Assembly (NCBI RefSeq): GCF_900101265.1
Contig: NZ_FMZS01000012.1
Coordinates: 186,001-250,000 of the forward strand
Reading direction: 5' to 3'
DNA: 64,000 nucleotides
Origin: Massilia sp. PDC64
Lineage (GTDB): Bacteria > Pseudomonadota > Gammaproteobacteria > Burkholderiales > Burkholderiaceae_D
Notes under the pieces: model-generated
What the model saw: the letters and a program-made list of their open reading frames with translations, nothing else
What the model was told of the DNA's origin: nothing
The model's database searches: none
Made by a program: the position numbers and the translations under genes
Shown: positions 46,816 through 55,258 of the stretch, one piece after another
Numbering within the stretch: position 1 is the stretch's first letter
Layout of the letters: every line of letters starts with the position of its first letter

Positions 46816-47583
46816 ATGCGCACCTCGCTCACTGCATTCGTCGTCGCAGTCTCGCTGTTGCCCTGTGCGGCATCGGCCCAGATGCGCCCGATGTCCGACA
46901 CCGAACTGTCCACAGTCAGCGGCCAGGGCCTGTTCACGGTCAGTAATTCCAGCTACAGCGGTTTCGATTTCACCCGCATCAGCCTCGACGCCGACGTCAC
47001 GCTGAATGCCAACCTGTCCAACATGCGCCTGGGCGAGTACACGTACGCGCCGCGCAACGGATCCGGCGCCGACCTCGACATCAGCGCACTGCAGTTCGGC
47101 CGCACCGACGCCTCTGCGGCACAGCGGCTCGTGCAGATCACGAATCCCTATTTCGAATTCGTCTACAAGAACACCGGCATCAACAACCAGCGCGAAATCG
47201 TCGGCATGCGCCTCGGCTTCGACGGCATCTCCGGCGACATCGGCATGAAGATCGCCACGCTGTCCGGTTCCATGCGCATCGACGCGGGCGCCGCGGGCAT
47301 CATCGACAGCATGAACGACGCCGGCGGCGGCAAGCGCTGGGACGGCACGTGCACAGGTTGCACGCCGCTCGCCAACGTGGGCGGCGTCACGGCGGGCGAT
47401 GCGAACGGTCCGAGCCGCGATTTCTGGATCGCGATCCTCAAACAACCCGTGCAATTCCAGGCCGCGTCCGGCATGCCCGCGCTGACCGAGGCCCAGGCAG
47501 GCATCTGGCTGAACTGGCGCGACAAGCTGACCGCGCTGAACCTCACCGGCACCGTGCCGGTCAATAACGCGGCGGGGCATTGA
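46816..47583 (+). CDS. exported motif protein 2
   Basis: A 255-residue secreted protein. Signal peptide 1-21 (LLPCAASA, then Q). The motif is at residues 25-36, PMSDTELSTVSG, at the same position as in protein 1, but GRDG is changed to GQGL. The mature part is beta-rich with repeated GD/GS turns (ISLDADVTLNANLSNMRLG, GFDGISGDIGMKIATLSGS), and has one CTGC pair that could form a small disulfide loop. Function unknown. It is followed by two similar genes with overlapping stops and starts (one base, then four), so the three form a tight operon. Confidence 0.78.
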   Translation: MRTSLTAFVVAVSLLPCAASAQMRPMSDTELSTVSGQGLFTVSNSSYSGFDFTRISLDADVTLNANLSNMRLGEYTYAPRNGSGADLDISALQFGRTDASAAQRLVQITNPYFEFVYKNTGINNQREIVGMRLGFDGISGDIGMKIATLSGSMRIDAGAAGIIDSMNDAGGGKRWDGTCTGCTPLANVGGVTAGDANGPSRDFWIAILKQPVQFQAASGMPALTEAQAGIWLNWRDKLTALNLTGTVPVNNAAGH

Positions 47584-48425
47584 TGCGCGCCGTCGCCGCC
47601 GCCATCCTGCTGTGCGCGCCGGCGTTGGCCGCCGCGCTCGAACCGCTGCCGGACAGCGCGCTCGCCAAGGTGGCGGGGCGCGACGGCATGAGTTTCAACC
47701 TGTCGAATTTCGCCATGTCGGGCAACGCCGAGCTGCGCTACTACGCGCCCGCCGGCGGCAGCATCGGCATCGGCAACCTGGCCGCATCGCGCACCGACAA
47801 CACGGACGCGCCGTTCGCGGATCCCTACCGCCTCGATATCGTCGCTGGGGCCCCGGGGCGCGCCGACATCATCAACATCGCCTTTCCCGAGAACGCGGCC
47901 GGACGCGAAGTCTGGCAGGTCGCGTACGACTTCGGCGTGAACGCGAGCGGCTTCGACGTGAAGAACGGCAGCGTGATCCTGAAGGATCTCGTGTACTACG
48001 GCGGCGGCATGCAATGGTCGACGCCCACCGTCGGCGACGGTCTCGCATTCGGCCTCGCCACGCGCATCGACCTCGGGAGCCTGACGCTCGCGCCGAACGG
48101 ACGCGAAGCGACGGGAGAGGCGATGGTGCTGTCGGGCGTGAAGATCGGCGCGGCCACAAGCGACGGTTCCGCGCCGACGGCGCCCTGGCGCATCGCCGAC
48201 GTGACGAACCAGGCCGGCATCTTCAATGCGCGCACGGACGCGGCGGGCAATGCCAGCCTGCACATCGGCGTCAACTGGCCCGACGCGGGCCAGGCGGCGC
48301 CGAGCGGCACGCTGCAGATCGGGAACATCAGCTTCCGCAGCGACGCGGGCGCGAACATGGACCTGGGCAGCTCGCGCATCGGGTCCATCCAACTGCAGTA
48401 CCTCGACGTCAAGTTCCGCCAGTGA
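47583..48425 (+). CDS. exported motif protein 3
   Basis: A 280-residue secreted protein. ATG 47583 shares its A with the preceding stop codon. Signal peptide 1-18 (AILLCAPALAAA). Motif at residues 21-38, PLPDSALAKVAGRDGMSF. The rest is beta-rich and Gly/Asn/Asp-rich, with strands such as GSIGIGNLAASRTDN, GSVILKDLVYYGG, SLTLAPNGREATG and IGSIQLQYLDVKFRQ at the end. The repeated 'G-x-I-x-I/L-x-x-L' pattern suggests a stacked-beta or beta-helical surface protein. Function unknown. Tail resembles that of the MshEN-motif protein at 55259. Confidence 0.78.
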   Translation: MRAVAAAILLCAPALAAALEPLPDSALAKVAGRDGMSFNLSNFAMSGNAELRYYAPAGGSIGIGNLAASRTDNTDAPFADPYRLDIVAGAPGRADIINIAFPENAAGREVWQVAYDFGVNASGFDVKNGSVILKDLVYYGGGMQWSTPTVGDGLAFGLATRIDLGSLTLAPNGREATGEAMVLSGVKIGAATSDGSAPTAPWRIADVTNQAGIFNARTDAAGNASLHIGVNWPDAGQAAPSGTLQIGNISFRSDAGANMDLGSSRIGSIQLQYLDVKFRQ

Positions 48426-48880
48426 GCGCGCGCCTTCTCGCCTTCCTGTTGCTCTGCACGACGCGATGGGCGCTGGCGGGACCGCAACCGCTGGCCGACG
48501 AAGAACTCGCGCAGGTGCGCGGCGCCGACGGCATCAGCTTCGCCGTGCGCCTGCAACTCAATCGCCCGGGCGACGGCACGACCGGCGACAGCCGCCTGAC
48601 CATCGGCCAGACGGTTGACGGCCGCACGACGTACACGGTACTGAAGAACATCGGGGGCGTGATCCAGATGGTGGGCCTGAATATCAGTCCGCAGACGGCG
48701 GCGGACGGCACGAACTACCTCGCCTTGACCTTGCCGGCGTGGACGAAGTTCACGGACGCCGGCTTCGATTCGCTCAGCGTGCAGGCCGACCCGCGCGGGC
48801 CCGTCACGCAGAGCCTGGGGCAGGTCACCCTGAACGGCGAACTCCAGATGCAGGGCCAGTTGCGCCTGTGGTCCCATTGA
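48422..48880 (+). CDS. exported motif protein 4
   Basis: A 152-residue secreted protein that starts with a GTG overlapping the preceding stop (GTGA). Signal peptide 1-19 (LLAFLLLCTTRWALA). Motif at residues 23-40, PLADEELAQVRGADGISF. The remaining 110 residues are beta-rich without Cys and close with LNGELQMQGQLRLWSH. Function unknown. Its last 56 bases overlap, tail to tail, the end of the AraC-family gene on the other strand, so no terminator separates them. Confidence 0.75.
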   Translation: MSARLLAFLLLCTTRWALAGPQPLADEELAQVRGADGISFAVRLQLNRPGDGTTGDSRLTIGQTVDGRTTYTVLKNIGGVIQMVGLNISPQTAADGTNYLALTLPAWTKFTDAGFDSLSVQADPRGPVTQSLGQVTLNGELQMQGQLRLWSH

Positions 48881-49985
48881 CGGCCGACTGTCCATGCGCG
48901 TTCAGCCGGTCCTGCTGGAATTCGCCGGGCGCCTTGCCGAACCAGCGCAGGCAGGCGCGGTGGAACGCGCTGGGGTCGGCGAATCCCAGCTTGTAGCTGA
49001 GGTTCTTGACGCTGATGCGGTCGCTGCCCAGGTATTGCTGGGCGATCGTGCGGCGCACCTCGTCGACGAGCGTGGAAAAGTCGGTGCCCTCGTCCGCGAG
49101 ACGGCGCTGCAGCGTGCGCTCGCTGATCGCGAGGCGCCGTGCGACGGCGTCGCGCAACGCGCCGCCCTGGTCGATCATCGCCGGCAGCAGTTCGCGCACG
49201 CGCGCGGCCACGCTCGTGCGCTCGGCTTGCGCGAGGCGTTCGTCGAGCAGGCGGAACAGGCCTTCCGCCGCGAGCGGATTCGCGGTCGGGATGGGGGCCG
49301 TGATGTCGGCGTTGGCGAATTCGAGCGCGTTGGCGGGCGCGCCGAAGCGCACGGGGCAGCCGAACTGGCGCACGTACGGTGCCGTGTCGAGCGGGGCCGG
49401 ATAGGCGTATTCGACGAGGGCCGGCTTCAGGTCGGGCTTGCTGCCGACGAAACGCAACGTGGCCAGCAGCAGGTTCCAGGTGAAGTCGTAGCGCGCCTGC
49501 GGCACGGCGCGCGCGCCGCCGACGAGGTTCAGGCCCACGCGCACGCGGTCCGCCTTCGGCTCGATCGTGGCGCGCACGACGGGCGAGACGAGCGGCATGT
49601 AGCGCGTCAGGCTGTCGGCGGCCTGGCGCAGGGTGGGGGAGGCGAGCATCAGGTGGCCCAGCACGCCGAGCCAGCTGAGCGGGTCGGGGGCGAACACGCG
49701 AAAGCCGATCAATGCATCGCCGCTGGCGGCCGCGAGGCTTTCCCACAAGATGCTGAACTGGTCGGACAACGCGAGCAGGTCGGCCGCGCGCTGTCCTTGC
49801 GCGCCGTGCTCGAACCATTCGAGTCCGGCCTTGGCGAACAGGGCGTCGACGTCCATGCCCTCGGCGCCGAGGCAGGCCTTGATGCGTTGCACCACGTCCG
49901 TGGCGGACAGGTACTTCACGCTGGCGACCGCGTACGTGCGGACGCGTCCTGCGCTGGTCTCATGCTGGGTCTCCTTACTCATCAT
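48825..49985 (-). CDS. AraC-family regulator with arabinose-binding-type domain
   Basis: A 386-residue transcription factor. Residues about 30-225 look like the Arabinose_bd (PF12625-type) sensor domain found in OruR-like regulators (DALIGFRVFAPDPLSWLGVL...). The C-terminal AraC DNA-binding domain has two helix-turn-helix units: AVARRLAISERTLQRRLADEG and SVKNLSYKLGFADPSAFHRA, followed by CLRWFGKAPGEF. A start at ATG 49985 or 49982; Shine-Dalgarno weak. It converges on and overlaps motif protein 4. Probably it controls genes of this cluster; such regulators often respond to hydrophobic or amino-acid-derived ligands. The effector is unknown. Confidence 0.9.
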   Translation of the reverse strand: MMSKETQHETSAGRVRTYAVASVKYLSATDVVQRIKACLGAEGMDVDALFAKAGLEWFEHGAQGQRAADLLALSDQFSILWESLAAASGDALIGFRVFAPDPLSWLGVLGHLMLASPTLRQAADSLTRYMPLVSPVVRATIEPKADRVRVGLNLVGGARAVPQARYDFTWNLLLATLRFVGSKPDLKPALVEYAYPAPLDTAPYVRQFGCPVRFGAPANALEFANADITAPIPTANPLAAEGLFRLLDERLAQAERTSVAARVRELLPAMIDQGGALRDAVARRLAISERTLQRRLADEGTDFSTLVDEVRRTIAQQYLGSDRISVKNLSYKLGFADPSAFHRACLRWFGKAPGEFQQDRLNAHGQSAVNGTTGATGPASGVRRSG

Positions 49986-50067
49986 TGAGCGGCCGGGTTC
50001 TTGTGCCCGGTGTGTTTTTTATTATGTGTGCATGCGAAATCGCAACGCGTCGGAAAATGATCCCGTC

Positions 50068-50087
50068 TTTATCAAAAAACGCTCATT
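50068..50087 (+). repeat. inverted repeat, left copy, flanking the second AraC gene
   Basis: TTTATCAAAAAACGCTCATT. Its inverted partner at 51010-51029 matches in 18 of 20 positions. The two copies bracket the 50146-50997 gene. They may be terminal repeats of a small inserted cassette or two sites for the same regulator. Confidence 0.5.
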
Positions 50088-50145
50088 TTCGGCAGGCAAG
50101 ATTTTCAAATTGATGCAACGCAAACCCGGCGTTGCCGGCAAGGAA

Positions 50146-50997
50146 TCAGGACCGTGCCTGCTGCCGTGCCCGAGCGGGCGTAATGCCGTACGCGGCCGAG
50201 AAACAGGCCGTCATATGACTCTGGCTGTTGAACCCGCATTGCGCCGCAACACGGGCGATTGAGAAGCTGGTCCGGGTTAACAATTCATGGACCCGTTCGA
50301 GGCGTAAACGCAACACATAGCGGTGCGGCGTCATCCCCATCGCTTCCTGGAAGATGCGGCGGAAGTGCGATTCCGACACGCCCGCGCGCTCGGCCAGCTC
50401 GGCGTTGGAGAGCTCGCTCGACAGGTTCTGGCCGATCCATTCCAGCACGCCCTGCAGGCGGCCGAGCTGGAGGGCATCCGGCGGCAGGTGCCGTCCCGTC
50501 TTGCCCTCCAGGACGCGGCACGTCTGCTCGATCATCAGGGAACAGGCCCGCTCCACGAAGCCCGTGTTGGGCGTGCTGGTGCGCGACACTTCCGCCAACA
50601 ACTGCTGGGCGGCCGCGTGCACGAGCGGGTCGGAGAAGGTGGGCGACTTGGCGCGCGCAGCCAGCAGGCGCTGCAGGTGGCGCACCATGTCGTGGTTTGG
50701 GTCGAGGAAGTGGAACATCGCCATGTCGATCGCGCCGAAGAACGCCCAGCGGCTGGCGAAGCCGGGCTGGAACACCGTCGCGGCGCCGGCCAGGAAATCG
50801 AACGAGCGGCCCGGACTGCGCCCGGCCGTGGCGCGTGCACCGCCCAGGTGGCAGGCCAGCACCATCGAATCGAGCGGCGGGACTTCGCAGCCGCCCAGCT
50901 GGAAGATGTAGCGCTCGGCCCGCAGCGGCACGCCGCCGATCTCCACGCTGGTGACCGGCTCGCCCAATGCATTGCTGATCCTGTCCCAAGTGTGCAC
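50146..50997 (-). CDS. AraC-family regulator 2
   Basis: A 283-residue transcription factor from a GTG at 50997. The N-terminal half is a cupin-like or helical sensor (DSMVLACHLGGARATAGR, AFFGAIDMAMFHFLDPNHDM) that I cannot assign further. The C-terminal AraC domain is clear: first HTH with LSNAELAERAGVSESHFRRIF, then second with SIARVAAQCGFNSQSHMTACF and YGITPARARQ. The order MTPHRYVLRLRLERV between them is the family linker. Flanked by 20-base inverted repeats and preceded by a palindrome at 51023-51047. Likely regulates the divergent operon starting at 51206. Confidence 0.9.
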   Translation of the reverse strand: MHTWDRISNALGEPVTSVEIGGVPLRAERYIFQLGGCEVPPLDSMVLACHLGGARATAGRSPGRSFDFLAGAATVFQPGFASRWAFFGAIDMAMFHFLDPNHDMVRHLQRLLAARAKSPTFSDPLVHAAAQQLLAEVSRTSTPNTGFVERACSLMIEQTCRVLEGKTGRHLPPDALQLGRLQGVLEWIGQNLSSELSNAELAERAGVSESHFRRIFQEAMGMTPHRYVLRLRLERVHELLTRTSFSIARVAAQCGFNSQSHMTACFSAAYGITPARARQQARS

Positions 50998-51009
50998 GGT
51001 GCCTCAATG

Positions 51010-51029
51010 AATGAGCGGTTTTTTATAAA
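51010..51029 (-). repeat. inverted repeat, right copy, flanking the second AraC gene
   Basis: Read on the minus strand, TTTATAAAAAACCGCTCATT, 18/20 identical to the copy at 50068-50087 and in inverted orientation. It lies 13 bases upstream of the AraC gene's start codon. Confidence 0.5.
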
Positions 51030-51047
51030 AACGATAGCGTTTTATAA
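51023..51047. promoter_or_regulatory. palindrome between AraC gene 2 and the C39 operon
   Basis: TTATAAAAACG (51023-51033) and CGTTTTATAA (51038-51047) are inverted, with a 4-base centre and one extra A. The half site TATAAAAACG is also the start of the 50068 repeat. Good candidate for the operator of the divergent pair. Confidence 0.5.
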
Positions 51048-51205
51048 CATCCGCCAGCCGTGGCTGCATCCAAAATATAGAAAAAGTGCAATAAACGTGG
51101 CCAAAACACCACGTTGGGATGCATGAAAAATCCGCCATCCGGACGCCAGGAAAGCGCACGGAGCCGGGCCACAAGGGGCCGCATGAAGCGCCCCAGGGAG
51201 ACATC

Positions 51206-51967
51206 ATGTTCACATTCCTGCTGGGGATCCTCGCGGTCCTCGTGGGCGGGGCCGGCGTGCTTGCGAAGCACGAGGCGCAGGACCGTCCGCTCGACCGCTT
51301 CGACCTGCCGACGACCATGTCCGTGGCCGCCGCCGGTATTCCGAACGTGTCGATGGAGCCGTTCTCCGAGCTCAAGTACAAGAACATCGTCCACCAGGCC
51401 TACGACTACAGCTGCGGCTCGGCAGCCCTCGTCACGATCCTCAAGTACCACCTGGGCATCGACGTCACCGAGCAGCAGTCGATGGAAGGCATGATGGCCT
51501 TCGGCGAGAAGGACAAGATCATCGAGCGGCGCGGCTTTTCCCTGCTCGACATGAAGCGCTATCTCGCCTCGATCGACGTGCAGAGCGCGGGCTTCCACGC
51601 CGAGATGTCGGACCTGCTCACGCTCGATTCGCCGGGCATCGTGCCGATCGACTACGCCGGCTTCAAGCACTTCGTCGTGCTGCGCGGCGTGCGCGGGGGC
51701 CTCGTGTTCCTGGCCGACCCGTCGGCCGGCAACATCACGTTCTCGGTCGAGGAATTCGCCACGCTGTGGGACCGCAACACGCTGTTCATCGCCTACCCGC
51801 CGAAGAACCGCCCGCCCGCGCTCAAGCTCGCGCTGGCCGACGACGAACTGGGCGTGGTGGACATGGACCGCATCCGCGACCGCGGCCTGCAGCGCCCCAT
51901 CGACACGCAGGTCGCGAACGAACGCCTGCTGAACGGCTTCGGCGGCATCTCGATCCGCAAACACTAG
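51206..51967 (+). CDS. stand-alone C39-family cysteine peptidase, exported or membrane-anchored
   Basis: A 253-residue protein with a C39 (bacteriocin-leader-processing) peptidase domain but no ABC transporter. Residues 1-20 are a signal peptide or N-terminal anchor (FLLGILAVLVGGAGVLA), placing the enzyme in the periplasm. Active-site residues: Gln64 (oxyanion), Cys70 in DYSCGSAALVTILKYH, His155 in FKHFVVLRG and Asp171 in FLADPSAG. AGGGAG precedes the ATG. C39 enzymes cut after double-glycine leaders of the LS..EL..I.GG type, which resembles the motif of four neighbouring exported proteins, the likely substrates (inference). Its own tail contains LADDELGVV and GFGGISI. First gene of an operon of five. 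Confidence 0.88.
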   Translation: MFTFLLGILAVLVGGAGVLAKHEAQDRPLDRFDLPTTMSVAAAGIPNVSMEPFSELKYKNIVHQAYDYSCGSAALVTILKYHLGIDVTEQQSMEGMMAFGEKDKIIERRGFSLLDMKRYLASIDVQSAGFHAEMSDLLTLDSPGIVPIDYAGFKHFVVLRGVRGGLVFLADPSAGNITFSVEEFATLWDRNTLFIAYPPKNRPPALKLALADDELGVVDMDRIRDRGLQRPIDTQVANERLLNGFGGISIRKH

Positions 51968-51987
51968 ACCCACCACGAAGGACCACC

Positions 51988-53043
51988 ATGAAGATTTCCA
52001 CTATCCCGGCGTCGGCGTCGGCGCTGGCTGCCGCCTTCCTGTTTGCCCAGGTGCCGGCGCTGGCCCAGGACACGGCGAGTTCCTCAACGCTGAACGGCAC
52101 CACGGCCGGCACGCCGCCGGCCACTTCGGAAGCCGTCCGCGACGCGCTGGCGAAGAAGGAGGGCGATGCCGACAACACGACCTTGCTGAAGGAAACGCTG
52201 ACCGCGGTCGACAAGCAGTATTCGCTGATCCGCAAGGGCAAGGTGCAGCTGAACTACGAGTTGGGCTACACGTACATCGGCCAGGAAAAGATCAACACCG
52301 ACCTGTCGTCCGGCACGGCGACACTGTTCTCGATCGAGAACACGAACTCGCACACGATCACCAACACGATCATGGCGGACTACGGCGTGCGCAACAACCT
52401 GACCGCCAACGTCACGGTGCCCCTGATCAGCCGCTACTCCGATTCCGGCGGCTTCTCGGGCGTCTCGCACACGATCGGCGACGTGGGCCTGGGCGTGCGC
52501 TGGCAGCCGCAGGAGGTCAAGCGCGACGAGGTCGCATACACGCTCACGGGCAATGTGCGCCTCGCGACGGGCACCAGCCCGTACAAGGTCGACGTGCAGA
52601 AGGGCGTGGCCACGGGCTCCGGCGTCAACACCTTCAACATCGGCGCCAACATGACGCGCATCGTCGATCCGGTCGCGCTGTTCGGTTCCTTCAACGTGGG
52701 CTACAGCCTGACGGCCAAGCACCTGAGCCAGAATCTCTACGGCGCCACGCTGCGCGAAGTGAAGCCGGGCGCCAGCTTCGGTTTCGGTCTGGGCTTTGCG
52801 TACGCGCTGTCGTACAAGATCACGACGTCGTTCTCGTTCCAGGAATCGATCCAGGCCCGCTCCACGCTCACGTTCGACAACGGCAACAAGGCGCAGACGC
52901 AGACGCAGAGCGCGGGCATCCTGGCGATCGGCGCGGGCTACCGCATGTCGCCCAAGACCACCGTCAACGTGACGGTCGGCGCCGGTCTCACGGCGGCGGC
53001 GCCGAACCTGTCGCTCACCATGAGCCTGCCGTTGTCGCTGTGA
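51988..53043 (+). CDS. outer-membrane beta-barrel protein, transporter-like
   Basis: A 351-residue protein. ATG 51988 has GAAGGA upstream; signal peptide 1-27 (ending PALAQ). After a short linker, helical residues about 45-85 (DALAKKEGDADNTTLLKETL...) lead into an alternating beta pattern (VQLNYELGYTYIG, TITNTIMADYGVRNNLTANV, GLGVRWQPQEVKRD, ... VTVGAGLTAAAPNLSLTMSL), typical of a small outer-membrane barrel of the Phenol_MetA_deg/transporter group (family resemblance, not certain). It lacks the usual terminal Phe/Trp; the last residue is Leu. Likely the surface channel or anchor partner of the cluster. Confidence 0.72.
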   Translation: MKISTIPASASALAAAFLFAQVPALAQDTASSSTLNGTTAGTPPATSEAVRDALAKKEGDADNTTLLKETLTAVDKQYSLIRKGKVQLNYELGYTYIGQEKINTDLSSGTATLFSIENTNSHTITNTIMADYGVRNNLTANVTVPLISRYSDSGGFSGVSHTIGDVGLGVRWQPQEVKRDEVAYTLTGNVRLATGTSPYKVDVQKGVATGSGVNTFNIGANMTRIVDPVALFGSFNVGYSLTAKHLSQNLYGATLREVKPGASFGFGLGFAYALSYKITTSFSFQESIQARSTLTFDNGNKAQTQTQSAGILAIGAGYRMSPKTTVNVTVGAGLTAAAPNLSLTMSLPLSL

Positions 53044-53053
53044 GGCGGATGCC

Positions 53054-54667
53054 ATGACTGCCGCGCCGTCACCGATCGTCCTGCTCGCCGTGGCCGGCCT
53101 GGCCACGGGGCTCGCGTCGGTCGCCCATGCGGGCGTCACCGACAACCTCGTCACGAGCCCCACCGCGATGGCGATGGGGAATGCGGTGACGGCCGACCCG
53201 CCCGGGATCGAATCCATCCATTTCAACCCGGCCGGCCTCGCGCGCCTGACGGGCACGCAGAAGATCGATTCCGTCTTCATGGCGGCGATCCGCAACCCGA
53301 ACCGGTTCGTCTCCGCGCCCGACCTCGACATCGGCGGCTTCAAGGACGACCCGATCAACGGCAAGTCGAGCGGGCCGGTGCGCCAGGCGATGGAGATTCC
53401 GTTCTACGGCATTCCCAAGGCGCGCCTCCCGGCCGTGCTGGTGCCCGGCCTCGGCGTGTCGTACAACGCGCCCGGTTCGCGCTGGACGTTCGGCACGATG
53501 GTCTACCTGTCGGCGGCGATGAGTATCGACCGCACCAAGGACCCGGACGACCCGGCGCGCTTCGACGGCCGCCTCGTCCAGCTGCAGCGCCTCGTGTACC
53601 TGTCGCCCGCGGCCGCGTACAAGGTGTCGGACACGCTCAAGATCGGCATCTCGGTGCCCATCGCGTATTCCGCCTTCGCCATCAACACCGACTTCCGCGC
53701 GCCCAACAAGCTGCTGGGCACCGTCGGCCAGCTGCAGAAGGCCGTCTGCCCGGACGGCAACGGCACGGTGATCGACACGCTGACGTTCGGCCTGTGCGGC
53801 GGCGGTCCGGAAGGCATGGTCAATCCGTTCAAACGGGCCGCCAACATCGACTTCGACCTGCGCGCGTCGTTCGACCCGACGGTCAACATCGGCGTGCTGT
53901 GGGAGCCGAAGAAGTGGTTCGCGCTGGGCGTCGTGTACCAGGGCGGCGCGCGCACGACCTATACCGGGTCGTACATGTTCCACAGCGACCCGATGCTGCG
54001 CAGCTTCGTGCGCGGGTTGAATTCGAGCCTGCTCGGGCCGATTGTCGGCGCCGTCACCGGCATGCCGCAGGACATTCCCGAATACCAGTCGGGGAACATG
54101 ACGGCGCAGATCCCGTTCCCGTGGCGCGTGCAGGCCGGCATGAAGCTGATGCTGACGGATTACGTGCAGCTGAACGCGGACGTCAGCTACGCCGACTGGG
54201 CAAAGTGGAACGAGCTGACGTTCCAGTTCGACCGCAGCATCAAGCTGCTCGAGATGGCGCGCCTGTTCGGCTATGCGAATTCGAGCCAGGCCACGTTCAA
54301 GATGGGCTTCCGGAGCGTCGTCAACTACAGCTTCGGCACGCAGCTCAACCTGACGAAGAAGCTCGCGCTGCGCTTCGGTTACGAGCCGCGCAAGAGCTCC
54401 ATCCCGGGCAACCAGATGAGTCTCCTCGCGCCGCTGCCGGACACGAAACTCAGGAGCGTCGGCCTGCGCTACCGCTTCGACGACGGCGGGGAAGTGAACC
54501 TGACGGGCAGCTACATGAAGGGCACGTACAACATCCCGGCGCGCAGCGACTGCAATCTCAACTGCGACAATTTCTTCAACCTGATCTACAACCCTTACGC
54601 GGCCACCAACGTGTCCGGCAGCCTGATCGTGAAGTACGCGGGCGCCTCGTACACGCGGCCGTTCTAA
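53054..54667 (+). CDS. OmpP1/FadL-family outer-membrane protein
   Basis: A 537-residue barrel protein of the FadL/TodX family, which imports hydrophobic molecules such as long-chain fatty acids. Signal peptide 1-26 (LASVAHA). The N-terminal hatch has SPTAMAMGNAVTADPP and IHFNPAGLARL, the FadL hallmark. The barrel ends VKYAGASYTRPF with the C-terminal Phe. It follows the previous gene by 10 bases with no terminator, and DUF2059-like and MshEN-like genes follow. In this context it may export or display rather than import; the ligand is unknown. Confidence 0.87.
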   Translation: MTAAPSPIVLLAVAGLATGLASVAHAGVTDNLVTSPTAMAMGNAVTADPPGIESIHFNPAGLARLTGTQKIDSVFMAAIRNPNRFVSAPDLDIGGFKDDPINGKSSGPVRQAMEIPFYGIPKARLPAVLVPGLGVSYNAPGSRWTFGTMVYLSAAMSIDRTKDPDDPARFDGRLVQLQRLVYLSPAAAYKVSDTLKIGISVPIAYSAFAINTDFRAPNKLLGTVGQLQKAVCPDGNGTVIDTLTFGLCGGGPEGMVNPFKRAANIDFDLRASFDPTVNIGVLWEPKKWFALGVVYQGGARTTYTGSYMFHSDPMLRSFVRGLNSSLLGPIVGAVTGMPQDIPEYQSGNMTAQIPFPWRVQAGMKLMLTDYVQLNADVSYADWAKWNELTFQFDRSIKLLEMARLFGYANSSQATFKMGFRSVVNYSFGTQLNLTKKLALRFGYEPRKSSIPGNQMSLLAPLPDTKLRSVGLRYRFDDGGEVNLTGSYMKGTYNIPARSDCNLNCDNFFNLIYNPYAATNVSGSLIVKYAGASYTRPF

Positions 54668-54679
54668 CTGGAGATGACG

Positions 54680-55234
54680 ATGTTCCGATCGATGTGGATG
54701 ACGATGGCGTTCGGTGCGGGCGTCGGCCTGGCCGCGGGCGCGCACGCGGAGGGCATGAACGGCGTGCCGCCTGCCAAGCAGGCGCTCGTGCAGCGCGTGC
54801 TGGACAAGATGGGCCTGGAATCCGTCGGCCTGCAGATGCTGCAGGCACCCGTGGCCGACATGCTGCGCCAGTCGCGCGTGGTAGTGCAGAGCCGCGTCCC
54901 GGCCGACAAGCAGGACGCGACGATGAAGGACATCACGGCGGAGGCGACGAAGTTCGTCGAGCAGGAAACGCCGGGCCTGCGCACGAGCACGCGCGCGATC
55001 GTGCAGTCCAGCGTGGCGCCGCTGCTCGCGCAGAAGTTCAGCGAGGACGAGTTGAAACAGCTGGCCGGTATCCTCGAATCGCCCGTGCTGGCGAAGTTCG
55101 AGAGCGTCGTGCCGGAGATGAAGAAGGCCGTCGGCGAGAACGTGGCCAAGGCGAACGCGGCGCAGATCCAGCCGAAGATGACGGAACTGCAGAACCGCGT
55201 GGGCCTGAAGCTGCGCGCGGCCGTCGGGCAATAA
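54680..55234 (+). CDS. periplasmic DUF2059-like protein
   Basis: A 184-residue secreted helical protein. ATG 54680 fits the GGAG (54670-54673) at six-base spacing better than ATG 54674. Signal peptide 1-22 (GVGLAAGAHA). Three or four amphipathic helices; KFSEDELKQLAGILESPVLAKF resembles the conserved DUF2059 block (F-x-E-x-E-L-x-x-L-x-x-x-Y-x-S-P). Role unknown; such proteins are periplasmic. It belongs to the C39-barrel-FadL operon. Confidence 0.75.
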   Translation: MFRSMWMTMAFGAGVGLAAGAHAEGMNGVPPAKQALVQRVLDKMGLESVGLQMLQAPVADMLRQSRVVVQSRVPADKQDATMKDITAEATKFVEQETPGLRTSTRAIVQSSVAPLLAQKFSEDELKQLAGILESPVLAKFESVVPEMKKAVGENVAKANAAQIQPKMTELQNRVGLKLRAAVGQ

Positions 55235-55258
55235 CGACCACTACGGAAGGAGGCGGGG

